Positions 9,832 through 18,591 of a stretch of DNA of 44,717 nt are shown one piece after another; position 1 is the first letter of the stretch; every line of letters begins with the position of its first letter. Below the pieces are notes generated by a model. The model was not told the origin of the DNA. It saw only the letters and a list, made by a program, of their open reading frames with translations, and searched no databases. The DNA comes from Pirellula sp. (GTDB taxonomy: Bacteria; Planctomycetota; Planctomycetia; Pirellulales; Pirellulaceae): the NCBI GenBank assembly GCA_025459355.1, contig JALOQS010000005.1, forward strand, positions 1 to 44,717, read 5' to 3'. The position numbers were made by a program, and so were the translations under genes.

Positions 9832-10984
9832 ATTACAACGCCGATGGAAAATGATTTTGGGCGGGGATAACGACGGCCTCAATGAGCGCGACCGACGAAT
9901 GTCAGCAGCATTGGACTCCTTGTATGGTTCGTCCGACGAGGGAGACGGCTCCAAGTCGCAACGGGGCGGTTTGGGGCGATCAGCACCTCGTGTTTCGAAG
10001 TGGATGGGAGACATCCGCGAATGCTTTCCGAGTTCTGTGGTTCAGATCATTCAAAAGGACGCCTTCACTCGTTTGGGGCTAAAGCAGATGTTGCTCGAGC
10101 CCGAGTTTTTGGCAGCTATGCAAGCCGACGTGAATCTAGTTGCTGACTTGATGAGTCTCAAGGGGATGATACCTGACAAGGTTAAACAAACAGCGAGGGA
10201 AGTGATCGAAAAGGTCGTAAGGGAGCTCATGGAGCGGCTAGAACGAAAGACAGCCGAAGCGCTTCGAGGCGCTGTCGATCGAGGAAAAAGAACGACGCGA
10301 CCAAGGCATGTTGATATCGACTGGTCACGTACGATTCGAGCGAATTTGCATCAGTATCTACCACAATACAAAACGGTGGTTCCAGAACGCATGATCGGTT
10401 TTGCACGCAAGCAGCGACGTCTAGTCGATTTGGACGAGATCCTATTGTGCGTCGATCAATCTGGCTCGATGGCTCCGTCGGTGATATATGCATCCATCTT
10501 CGCAGCGGTCATGGCGTCGTTGCCTGTTGTAAGGACGCAATTGATCTGTTTTGACACGGTTGTTCTAGATCTTACGGAACAGTTGTCGGACCCTGTAGAT
10601 GTTTTGTTCGGTATTCAGCTAGGTGGAGGAACGGACATAAACCAAGCCGTCGCCTACTGTGCGACAAAAATTCAACAGCCTCGTAAATCGCATTTGGTTT
10701 TGATTACAGACCTTTGTGAAGGAGGAAACGCCGAGGAATTGATTTCGCGGATTGGTCAATTGGTAAATGATGGGGTCAACGTTATCGTGTTATTGGCGTT
10801 GAGCGACGAGGGGCGGCCATTCTACGATGCCGATATGGCTAGTAAAGTTGCATCGATGGGCGTTGCCGTGTTTGCCTGCACACCAGATCAATTTCCCGAT
10901 TTGATGGCCACGGCATTGCGTCGCCAAAATCTTTTTCAATGGGCAGCCAACGAAGACATAAAGGTCATCTCGAACCCTAGCTAA
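9824..10984 (+). CDS. vWA domain protein (MIDAS intact), operon gene 5
   Basis: A 386-residue protein with a C-terminal von Willebrand factor A domain. The metal-ion-dependent adhesion site is complete: DQSGS at about 211-215, the Thr in GGGTDIN, and the Asp in LITDLCEGG. The N-terminal ~200 residues are charged and helical. I chose the ATG at 9824 because it overlaps the DUF5682 stop and sits behind a purine-rich AGGCAGGGCAG; an in-frame ATG at 9782 would add 14 residues and overlap by 50 bases. vWA proteins coupled to MoxR ATPases typically act as a substrate-binding or adaptor subunit, so this protein is the likely partner of the ATPase at 6461. It is the last gene of the operon. Confidence 0.9.
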   Translation: MSELQRRWKMILGGDNDGLNERDRRMSAALDSLYGSSDEGDGSKSQRGGLGRSAPRVSKWMGDIRECFPSSVVQIIQKDAFTRLGLKQMLLEPEFLAAMQADVNLVADLMSLKGMIPDKVKQTAREVIEKVVRELMERLERKTAEALRGAVDRGKRTTRPRHVDIDWSRTIRANLHQYLPQYKTVVPERMIGFARKQRRLVDLDEILLCVDQSGSMAPSVIYASIFAAVMASLPVVRTQLICFDTVVLDLTEQLSDPVDVLFGIQLGGGTDINQAVAYCATKIQQPRKSHLVLITDLCEGGNAEELISRIGQLVNDGVNVIVLLALSDEGRPFYDADMASKVASMGVAVFACTPDQFPDLMATALRRQNLFQWAANEDIKVISNPS

Positions 10985-11604
10985 CGTTGCAACCATTCCA
11001 TTGCAATTTACTGTAGACCAAAAAAGCATCATCGCCATTATGGCACTGCCTGTTTTTTCATTGACTTAGATAGTAGTGTGAGCAAAAGCATGAGTCTGGC
11101 AATGGAGACTTTTCTTAATCGACTATGGTTGAAATCACCAATGACACATCGAGGAAAAAGGGCAGTTCTGTTTCATCAAATGCCTTACATAAGAATCGTG
11201 CATTAAAGTAGCACGCCAAGTTGAAAACGCATACGCTTGACTCTCACTTCATGGATGCGTAGCATTGACCGAACGTGCGAAGCAGGTTGAATTTTATTTG
11301 TCTCAAAACTTCTATCATTGAGTTTCTCCCCCAAACATAAGCCAACTACCACGACGGTAGCTTGGACGAATCGGTAACTTCCACGCAGCGTAAAGTTCCA
11401 ACCAGCGTAAAGCAAAAACGACCCATGGTTGAGACCATCAATGGTTGAGACGATCCATGATTGATACGGCCCATAATTGATACAGCCCATGGTGGAGACA
11501 GCGCATGGTGCTGACAGCGAGTGTCGATTGTGCTTGCTTTCCATTGATGATTTACAGAGCGTCTCTTTTTTGTCTTCCGAGTATTTTCAAAGGAATCCGT
11601 TAAG
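10985..11604. other. 620-bp intergenic region between the vWA operon and the DUF1328 gene
   Basis: No gene is supported here. Just after the vWA stop, TTGCAA occurs at 10987-10992 and again at 11001-11006 and could form a small hairpin, but no T-run follows, so a terminator call is weak. A six-copy 16-bp tandem repeat occupies 11423-11518 and is listed separately. A related sequence (TATGGTTGAAATCACC) appears alone near 11123. Confidence 0.5.
11423..11518. repeat. Six-copy degenerate 16-bp tandem repeat
   Basis: Six adjacent 16-base units start at 11423, 11439, 11455, 11471, 11487 and 11503. The approximate consensus is CCATGGTTGAGACAGC. Units differ at two to five positions, and copies 3-4 share TTGATAC where the others read TTGAGAC or similar. 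There are no spacers. It lies about 90 bp before the DUF1328 start. Confidence 0.85.
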
Positions 11605-11769
11605 ATGTTGCAACTAGCTATTACATGTTTGGTGATCGCGTTGATCGCTGCAGTTTTAGGATTTGGTGGTATCGCTGGCTCGTTTATGGGGGTGGCCAAA
11701 ATTTTGTTTGTGGTCTTTCTAGTTCTTGCTGTGGTTTCCTTCCTTTTTGGCCGCAGAAGAATTGCATAG
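11605..11769 (+). CDS. DUF1328 (YtjA-like) small membrane protein
   Basis: A 54-residue hydrophobic protein starting [16 protein letters not shown] and ending LFGRRRIA. It has two membrane segments (about 3-22 and 30-48) joined by a glycine-rich turn, GFGGIAGS, and a basic tail. The length, the [15 protein letters not shown] core and the FGR tail match the DUF1328/YtjA family of small inner-membrane proteins, which is of unknown function and common in proteobacteria and planctomycetes. AAAGGA about 10 bases before the ATG is a reasonable ribosome binding site. It is a single-gene unit with large gaps on both sides and the 16-bp repeat upstream. Confidence 0.88.
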   Translation: MLQLAITCLVIALIAAVLGFGGIAGSFMGVAKILFVVFLVLAVVSFLFGRRRIA

Positions 11770-12264
11770 ACGTGCCAGGCCTATAGCGCCTTGTGAGGCA
11801 CCAAACCAGACGTCAGGCGGGAGCTTCGCTGCTTGATTTTCTATACATCGAGTTATTGCTCCCTCCGCATGGTCCAATGCATCGTCGTTCAAGAATCTTT
11901 CATGCACTTTGCTCCATGAGCCCCCTGCAACATTGCCAAAAGGCTCTTCTAACGCGGTTGACGTTTAACGGAATGCGAGCTGATGCGATTAACAACTAAC
12001 CATACGAGGTGGAAAGCTTGTATCGTGAGACCCTCGGAGAGTCTTTTCCGGCCCAATAGAAACACCAGAGAAACTGGCACATTTTTTAGAATCCACATCT
12101 TCTGCAACGCAACACCCCACACAAGTTTGCTAAAATCACTATCGTCAAAGGGGAATGAACCAGGAGTCAGACAGTCCATAGGCTACGATCGCGTTCCCGT
12201 TTGCCCCCACCTCCCCAGATTGTTTTAACTACGGTTGAGATAACTCCCTCCCCAGGTTTTGCCT
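11770..12264. other. 495-bp intergenic region before the first DUF1549 gene
   Basis: No convincing gene. On the minus strand, 11719-11907 is open for 62 codons from a GTG, and part of it (AAKLPPDVWFGASQGAIGLA) has a protein-like look, but it overlaps the DUF1328 gene end and has no ribosome binding site. A promoter for the downstream gene is expected in the second half; I see no clear consensus. Confidence 0.4.
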
Positions 12265-15042
12265 ATGTGGTCTATCAGGCATAGAACGAATCAATGCGTC
12301 TTGATCGAATTCGCGTTCGCAAAAAAGACGCACCGCCAGCATTACAGGATTGCTGCTCTGCTGATCCTATCGCTAATGTTCTTGCGATCGAAAGCACTAG
12401 CGCAAGACGATTCTCAATCGCGATCACCCGGTGGATCGACCGATTCGCCCCCAGGCTATTACTTCGAAAAGGAAGTAAGACCCATTCTCAAAGCGCATTG
12501 TTTTCTGTGCCATGGCGAGGAGGAGGAAAAAGGTGGCGGACTCGATCTAAGACTCGTACGACTCATGATGACCGGAGGTGACTCAGGTGCCGCTATCGCG
12601 ATCGATCAGCCAGACGATTCTCTTCTCATGGAAAGAATTCGCTCGGACGAAATGCCTCCCGGGCCCAAGAAGCTTTCGTCTTCGGAAAAAGAAATAATAA
12701 GCAAGTGGCTGCACCTGGGCGCTAAAACCGCGAGGCCGGAACCGGACAATCCAGACGAGCAACCCTTTACGGAAGAGGAATTGAATCATTGGGCTTATCA
12801 ACCAATCCCGGATTCGAAGCAAATTCTGAGCAAGCTCAATCAAAATGGGGCAGAAAGCGTGGCAGCCTCCGAGATGATCGACCTAATAGTGAAGTCAAAA
12901 GCCAAAGAAAACGGGTTCGATCTTGCTCCAACTGCTAACCGAAACACCTTGATTCGTCGTTTGAGCTTTAACGTGATTGGGCTCCCGCCAACGCCAGAGG
13001 AGGTACAGCAATTCGTGAATGATAGCCAAGAGAACGCTTATGAGCGGGTGGTTGATCGGTTGTTGGAATCACCGCAGTATGGTGTCAAGTGGTCACGGCA
13101 CTGGCTCGATGTGGCGGGTTATTCCGAAAGCGAAGGACAAATTCTAGACGACCGAGAGCGACCTCATGCCTGGCGGTATCGCGATTACGTGATTGATGCG
13201 TTCAATCGAGATATTCCCTACAGCCAGTTCATCAAAGAGCAATTGGCCGGAGATCAAATGATTGACGGATCGTTGGATCACAACAGCGACGAGCACGCCA
13301 GGTTGCTAGCCGCAACTGGCTTCTTACAAATGGCTCCCGACCTCACGGAAACCGACAACACCATAATGGTCCGCAACCAAGCCGTCGCGGACACGATCCA
13401 AACGGTAACATCGGCTATACTCGGGCTCTCGGTCGCGTGCGCTCAATGTCATGACCATCGCTATGATCCCATTTCCATCGAGGATTACTATCGATTAAGA
13501 GCAATCTTTGACCCCGCTATGCCCATTCAACATTGGAAACAACCGAGCCAACGTTTAGCAGACCTCACCAATGACGGGACAATCGCCGAACGAGCTAGCA
13601 TTGAAGCACAGGCGGTTGCACTCCAAGAGGACATTCACGCTCGACGTCGTGCCCACTGTCAGACGATTCAGGACCGAGAGATAAACGCTGCGCCGGAGGA
13701 CGTGCGAGACGCGTTGCGAAAAGCCATCAACACACCGGTCGGAGAACAAACAGCCCATCAAAAAGCCTTGTTAGAATCGCATCCCAAAGTTCGGACTATT
13801 GATTGGATCGTTGGGCAATTGGTTGAATACGATGGTGCCTCGCACAGAGCCTTTCAAGAAGAAGAGAAAAAGGTTCAAGAAATCCGCGATAGCAAGCCCA
13901 TCGCACGACTGGTTATGTCGCTCAAGGAAATCCCAACAGAAGTCCAAAGTTTTGTATTCTTTAGGGGAAATCCCGAATCACCTCAACACGAAGTGTCACC
14001 GAGTGAGCTTCAAATTTTGACACAGAATCGGTCATCAACTAGCTCGCATTTGATTCCTAAAAACAACAGACGACTCGCCTATGCCGAATCATTAATCGAT
14101 GGAACCCATCCATTGGTTGCACGTGTGATTGTGAATCGAGTTTGGCAGCATTACTTCGGGGCCGGGATAGTTCGCACACCTGGTGAGTTTGGGCTGGGTG
14201 GACAGAGACCAACGCACCCTGAATTGCTCGATTATTTGGCTCGCGAGTTCATGAATCATGGTTGGAGTTTGAAATGGTTGCACAAACAAATCTTGTTATC
14301 CAAGACGTTTCAGCAATCATCCTCAAAGCGGGAGGAATCGCAGGCGAATGCTGACGAAGCGAGCATGTTTCAAAGTAGCTTTTCATTAGATCCTGAGAAT
14401 AGGTACTTTGCTCGAATGTCGCTCCGCAGACTCGATGCCGAAGCGGTGCGAGACGCGATTTTGGCGATTAGTGGTCAGCTAAACTCAGCCATTGGTGGAC
14501 CGAGCGTGCCCATCGCAGAAGATGATGAAGGGAAAGCGGTTATCGGTTCGCGAATTCTCAGAGATGGGTTGTTCGCAGGAATCAAAGATCCAGGTGAGAA
14601 CGGAAAGCGAAGGAGTGTCTTCTTAAGCTCCAAGCGGTCGATGCAGTTGAATTTACTCAACACTTTTGATCTTCCAGAAATGAAACCCAATTGTCAGCAA
14701 CGCACCGTCTCGACCGTCACACCGCAAGCGTTATTGCTCCTCAACGACTCCTGGGTCGTAGAAGCTGCGCAGCGAATGTCGGAACGCCTGTGGTCAACGA
14801 CTGCATCGCCAGAAGAACGTATTCACATGGCATTCAATCTCGCGTTTTGTGTTGATGCCAATCCGGCAGAACTAGCCTCCTGCCAAGCTTTCGTGCAAAA
14901 GCAAGCTGAGTTGTTTCGAAATGACCCCGACGAAAAGTGGCAACAGACGGTCAAAGAACAAACCGATGCGCCGGAGCGTCGAGGGTTTGCGAGTTTGTGC
15001 CAAATGTTGATGGCGTCCAATCGATTTCTCTATTTGGAATAA
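12265..15042 (+). CDS. PSCyt1/DUF1549/DUF1553 planctomycete cytochrome-like protein (first copy)
   Basis: A ~925-residue exported protein. A hydrophobic signal segment (IAALLILSLMFL, ending ALAQ) follows a basic N-region of about 27 residues. The PSCyt1 domain follows, with the c-type haem motif CFLCH and the preceding EVRPILKAH. Next come DUF1549 (RLSFNVIGLPPTPEEV, SRHWLDVAGY), a second CxxCH (CAQCHDHRYDPI) and the C-terminal DUF1553/PSD1 region (NRVWQHYFGAGIVRTPGEFG). These proteins are abundant in planctomycetes and nearly always precede a DUF1501 gene, as here. Their substrate is not established; polysaccharide or sulfated-glycan use has been suggested. I use the ATG at 12265 rather than the TTG two codons earlier. 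A 52-base gap separates it from the DUF1501 gene. Confidence 0.9.
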   Translation: MWSIRHRTNQCVLIEFAFAKKTHRQHYRIAALLILSLMFLRSKALAQDDSQSRSPGGSTDSPPGYYFEKEVRPILKAHCFLCHGEEEEKGGGLDLRLVRLMMTGGDSGAAIAIDQPDDSLLMERIRSDEMPPGPKKLSSSEKEIISKWLHLGAKTARPEPDNPDEQPFTEEELNHWAYQPIPDSKQILSKLNQNGAESVAASEMIDLIVKSKAKENGFDLAPTANRNTLIRRLSFNVIGLPPTPEEVQQFVNDSQENAYERVVDRLLESPQYGVKWSRHWLDVAGYSESEGQILDDRERPHAWRYRDYVIDAFNRDIPYSQFIKEQLAGDQMIDGSLDHNSDEHARLLAATGFLQMAPDLTETDNTIMVRNQAVADTIQTVTSAILGLSVACAQCHDHRYDPISIEDYYRLRAIFDPAMPIQHWKQPSQRLADLTNDGTIAERASIEAQAVALQEDIHARRRAHCQTIQDREINAAPEDVRDALRKAINTPVGEQTAHQKALLESHPKVRTIDWIVGQLVEYDGASHRAFQEEEKKVQEIRDSKPIARLVMSLKEIPTEVQSFVFFRGNPESPQHEVSPSELQILTQNRSSTSSHLIPKNNRRLAYAESLIDGTHPLVARVIVNRVWQHYFGAGIVRTPGEFGLGGQRPTHPELLDYLAREFMNHGWSLKWLHKQILLSKTFQQSSSKREESQANADEASMFQSSFSLDPENRYFARMSLRRLDAEAVRDAILAISGQLNSAIGGPSVPIAEDDEGKAVIGSRILRDGLFAGIKDPGENGKRRSVFLSSKRSMQLNLLNTFDLPEMKPNCQQRTVSTVTPQALLLLNDSWVVEAAQRMSERLWSTTASPEERIHMAFNLAFCVDANPAELASCQAFVQKQAELFRNDPDEKWQQTVKEQTDAPERRGFASLCQMLMASNRFLYLE

Positions 15043-15094
15043 AGGGAAGCTGTCCATGGGTGATTCTTTTGGCAATAGTAAAGAGGGCAAAGCA

Positions 15095-16567
15095 ATGAGT
15101 GCTATGATGGGCAGACTGTGTTCGCGACGCCATTGGTTACAATCGTCAGCGTTCGGACTAGGTTCGGTAGCTGCAGCGATGCTGCTAAAGCAGGACGGGT
15201 TGTTGGCTCAACAGGGAGCGGCGCCTAAGAAGCCTGCGCTAGAAGCTCCTGTTTATGATTTGCTCCCTAAGCAGCCACCCAAGCCTGCCCGTGCCAAGGC
15301 GATGATCTCCATGTTTATGATGGGTGGTCCGAGTCAGATCGACTTGTTTGACCCGAAACCAGAACTGATTAAACGTGATGGGCAGCAGTTCGAAGGCAAC
15401 ATTCAATTTGACAACGCTGCGCAAGCGAGTCGCCAGATCATGGCGCCGCGATGGGATTTTAAACCGCGTGGTCAATGTGGGATGGAAATTTCGGAATTGA
15501 TGCCCCATCTCGCCGGGATTGCGGATGAGATAACGCTAATTCGATCCATGCACTCTGCTGTCAATAATCATTTCCCAGGTTTTTTTGCCATGACAAATGG
15601 TGGCATCCAAGGTGGACGAGCGACACTGGGCAGTTGGCTTACGTTTGCGTTGGGGAGTGAGACTCAAGAGTTACCGGCTTATGTTGCGTTAACCCATCCA
15701 TGGGGACTGCCAATTTGTGGTGGGGATAGCTGGACTAATGGTGGATTGCCATCGCTTTATCAAGGCACGGTGGTTCGACCTACGGAGCCGAGAATGTTTA
15801 ATCTTAATCCGCCTCCGCATTTACGTGGAGCAGCACAGTCGGAGCAGTTGCGATTTCTCGAAGCATTTAACCGAAAGCATGCCGAGGACTTTCCAGGGAA
15901 CACGGACCTAACCGCGCGAATGGCCAGCTATCAGTTAGCGGCGCGAATGCAGTTGTCAGCCAGAGAAGCGTTCGACCTATCCTCTGAGACAGCCGATACG
16001 CTGGAGATGTATGGGATCAATAACGATACAACACGTGATTACGGAACACGATGTTTGATCGCGCGGCGACTGGTAGAACGAGGAGTGCGTTTCGTTCAGA
16101 TCTTCAACAATGGTCAATCTTGGGATCATCATTCATCGATTGCAACAGAATTGCCTGCGAGATGTCGCGAGGTGGACCAACCAGCTGCGGCATTGGTAAA
16201 AGATTTGAAACAACGCGGGCTTCTCGATAGCACGTTAGTACACTGGGGAGGAGAGATGGGCCGGTTGCCAACGATTCAAGTCCCCGTGGGCGATACAGAA
16301 TTAAAGAATGTCGGGCGAGATCATAACACGTATGGGTTTAGTATGTGGGTTGCTGGAGCGGGCTTGAAATCGGGATATGTGCATGGTGAAACGGACGATT
16401 TCTCCCATTATGCCGTAAAGGATTTGGTTACACACCACGATTGGTTAACCACCGTACTTGATCAATTCGGTCTCGATGCGAAGAACTTGAGCTTTGAAGT
16501 CGGAACACAGAAGTTATCGTTGGTGGAGAACCCTAACGCACGAGTCATCCAGGAAATTATAGCTTGA
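15095..16567 (+). CDS. DUF1501 Tat-exported protein (first copy)
   Basis: A 490-residue DUF1501 protein with a twin-arginine-like leader (SRRHWLQSSAFGLG, then a hydrophobic stretch). The family signature is clear: FMMGGPSQIDLFDPKP, the HSMHS-type segment around IRSMHSAVNNHFPG, VHWGGEMGRLP and GRDHNTYGFSMW. DUF1501 proteins are related to sulfatase/alkaline phosphatase-type folds, but their substrate is unknown. I prefer the ATG at 15095 because GAGGGC sits six bases upstream and the Tat motif then starts at residue 9; the in-frame ATG at 15056 would add 13 residues with acidic charges. It forms a two-gene unit with the upstream DUF1549 protein and converges on speA with only a 20-base gap. 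Confidence 0.9.
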   Translation: MSAMMGRLCSRRHWLQSSAFGLGSVAAAMLLKQDGLLAQQGAAPKKPALEAPVYDLLPKQPPKPARAKAMISMFMMGGPSQIDLFDPKPELIKRDGQQFEGNIQFDNAAQASRQIMAPRWDFKPRGQCGMEISELMPHLAGIADEITLIRSMHSAVNNHFPGFFAMTNGGIQGGRATLGSWLTFALGSETQELPAYVALTHPWGLPICGGDSWTNGGLPSLYQGTVVRPTEPRMFNLNPPPHLRGAAQSEQLRFLEAFNRKHAEDFPGNTDLTARMASYQLAARMQLSAREAFDLSSETADTLEMYGINNDTTRDYGTRCLIARRLVERGVRFVQIFNNGQSWDHHSSIATELPARCREVDQPAAALVKDLKQRGLLDSTLVHWGGEMGRLPTIQVPVGDTELKNVGRDHNTYGFSMWVAGAGLKSGYVHGETDDFSHYAVKDLVTHHDWLTTVLDQFGLDAKNLSFEVGTQKLSLVENPNARVIQEIIA

Positions 16568-16587
16568 GCGTTGAATCGCAATCTACG

Positions 16588-18492
16588 CTACCCTTCCAAG
16601 TAAGTGCTCCAGGTTGCAGCTTCGGTGTAGTCTCTCGTTAAACTTTGGGCTTGCGTTTCGGAGAGCTCCCCTTTTGCCACCAAGCCGTTAACTCGCCTTT
16701 GAAAGTTTGCGATTAATGAGGACGTTTCATACCTGGCAAATTGAACCATATCTTGGATTTTGGAACCTTGAACGATTTTGGACAGGTGATAACGTCCATC
16801 CGCTTCCACAAAGACGTGAGCCTCATTCGGAAGTCCGAACAAGTTATGGTAGGAACCCATGACCTCTTGGTAGGCACCGACCAGGAAGATGCCGATGTAA
16901 AAATCTTCATCAGCTTTCCACTCGGGTAATTCCAAGGTTTCCTTAACGTCTTTCAAATCGACGAACTTGTCAATTTTTCCATCGGAGTCACATGTCACGT
17001 CCACGAGGGTAGCAAAATCAAGTTTGGATTCGTTAAGTCGGTGAATGGGAACGATTGGAAACAATTGTCCGATAGCCCACGAATCGGGGGCGGAGCGAAA
17101 CAGCGAAAAGTTACATAGGTATTTTGCAGCCAGGACTCGCTTGACTTCTTCGAACTCTTCGTTGTGGCTTCGCGCCTGTTCGGCTTCTTTGAGAGCGCGA
17201 GCACAAACTTCCCAGTAGAGAACTTCTCCCTTTGCCCGATCCTCAAGGGAGATGAGTCCCAGATTGAATTGGGTATGCAATTCATCTTTATGTTCGACAG
17301 CATCGTGGTAGTATTCGAAGTAGTTTTTACCGTTGATTTCGTCGCAAAGCCATTTCAACTCGGTGATAACTTGTGGGTCATCTTCGTCGATTTCTACTTC
17401 GGGTTCATCATCAGCAAAGGTTTCGATTTCTTCGCGAATCGAAACAACAAGTATGCTGTGATAGGCAGTCATCATTCGTCCGCTCTCCGTCACCAAGTTA
17501 GGATGGGGGACGTGTTCTTCATCGCAAACGGTTTTGATGGAGTAGACAACATCGTTCGCGAACTCTTGGACCGTGTAGTTCATTGAGGATTCGAAACGAG
17601 TTTTCGAGCCGTCATAATCCACCCCTAAACCGCCACCAATGTCGAGGAACTCGATCTTGGCACCTTGTTGGTGAATCTTGGCATACACACGCGCAGCTTC
17701 TTTCATTGCGTTTTTCACTCGTTTTATGTCGGTGATTTGCGAGCCGATATGAAAGTGCAAAAGTTTTAGCTTGTCAAAATGACCCGTGTTACGAAGGAGT
17801 TTGAGGCACTGAACGATTTCGGATGATGTCAATCCGAACTTGGCCGAATCACCACCGGAGCTCGCCCATTTGCCGGACCCGCGAGTGTATAGTTTCGCAC
17901 GCAGACCGATTCCCGGACAAACGCCGGTCGTTTCTGCAACTCGCAAAAGCATTTTAAGTTCGTTTAGTTTCTCAATGACGATGACGACGTTCTTGCCAGA
18001 CTGGAGAGCCAATCCTGCCAGGCGACAGAAGGCTTCATCTTTAAAACCATTACAGATCAGTAGCGTATCGGGGTCTTGGTCTTGAGAGACCGCAGCGAAC
18101 AGTTCGGCTTTCGAACCACATTCGAGACCCAATCGAAGTCGGCTACTTTCCTTGAGAAACTCTTCAACCACTTCTCGTCGTGGATTCACTTTCATCGGGA
18201 ACACAGGGTAGTGGGTGGCCCGATATTCAAACAACTGCATCGATTCTTTGTAAGCGTTAGCGAGCGTGCGTAACTGATTGGTCAGAATTTGGGGAAAACG
18301 GACCAAAAGAGGGAGGCTCAGCTTCTTTTCTTTGACCAGTTGGTCGACCACTTTTTTGAGATCAACGCTTCGCGGATCATTTTGGCTTGGCCTAACAACG
18401 ATATTGCCAGAGGCGTTGATATCAAAGTAACCGTTGGACCAATTCTCGATTCCGTAGATCGACTGAATTTTGTGCATTGCGGCTTCGTTCAT
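16588..18492 (-). CDS. speA: Biosynthetic arginine decarboxylase SpeA
   Basis: A 634-residue PLP enzyme converting arginine to agmatine and CO2, the first step of agmatine-route polyamine synthesis. The PLP lysine is K101 in FPMKVNPRREVV. Other family landmarks are HFHIGSQ, DIGGGLGVDYDGS, TESGRMMTAYHS and the C-terminal GAYQEVMGSYHNLFG, closely resembling the E. coli enzyme (658 residues). The ATG at 18492 is preferred because TGAGGA lies about nine bases upstream; an in-frame ATG at 18540 would add 16 arginine-rich residues. It lies 99 bases downstream of waaA on the same strand and may be co-transcribed with it, although the two pathways are unrelated. Essentially no space is left for a terminator before the convergent DUF1501 gene. 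Confidence 0.96.
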   Translation of the reverse strand: MNEAAMHKIQSIYGIENWSNGYFDINASGNIVVRPSQNDPRSVDLKKVVDQLVKEKKLSLPLLVRFPQILTNQLRTLANAYKESMQLFEYRATHYPVFPMKVNPRREVVEEFLKESSRLRLGLECGSKAELFAAVSQDQDPDTLLICNGFKDEAFCRLAGLALQSGKNVVIVIEKLNELKMLLRVAETTGVCPGIGLRAKLYTRGSGKWASSGGDSAKFGLTSSEIVQCLKLLRNTGHFDKLKLLHFHIGSQITDIKRVKNAMKEAARVYAKIHQQGAKIEFLDIGGGLGVDYDGSKTRFESSMNYTVQEFANDVVYSIKTVCDEEHVPHPNLVTESGRMMTAYHSILVVSIREEIETFADDEPEVEIDEDDPQVITELKWLCDEINGKNYFEYYHDAVEHKDELHTQFNLGLISLEDRAKGEVLYWEVCARALKEAEQARSHNEEFEEVKRVLAAKYLCNFSLFRSAPDSWAIGQLFPIVPIHRLNESKLDFATLVDVTCDSDGKIDKFVDLKDVKETLELPEWKADEDFYIGIFLVGAYQEVMGSYHNLFGLPNEAHVFVEADGRYHLSKIVQGSKIQDMVQFARYETSSLIANFQRRVNGLVAKGELSETQAQSLTRDYTEAATWSTYLEG

Positions 18493-18591
18493 ACTGGCAT
18501 TCCTCAAGCGATCGAAAAAATAGGCGTTCCGTCTACGCAAATCAGAAACGAGAATTCTAATGCTTCGTGGCGTGGCATCTAGAACAGAACG

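Noticed and set aside
11423-11518. CRISPR array
   Set aside because: Units are only 16 bp, adjacent without spacers, degenerate, and no cas genes are present.
17164-17586. 140-codon plus-strand open frame
   Set aside because: Antisense to speA, which is supported by its full motif set.
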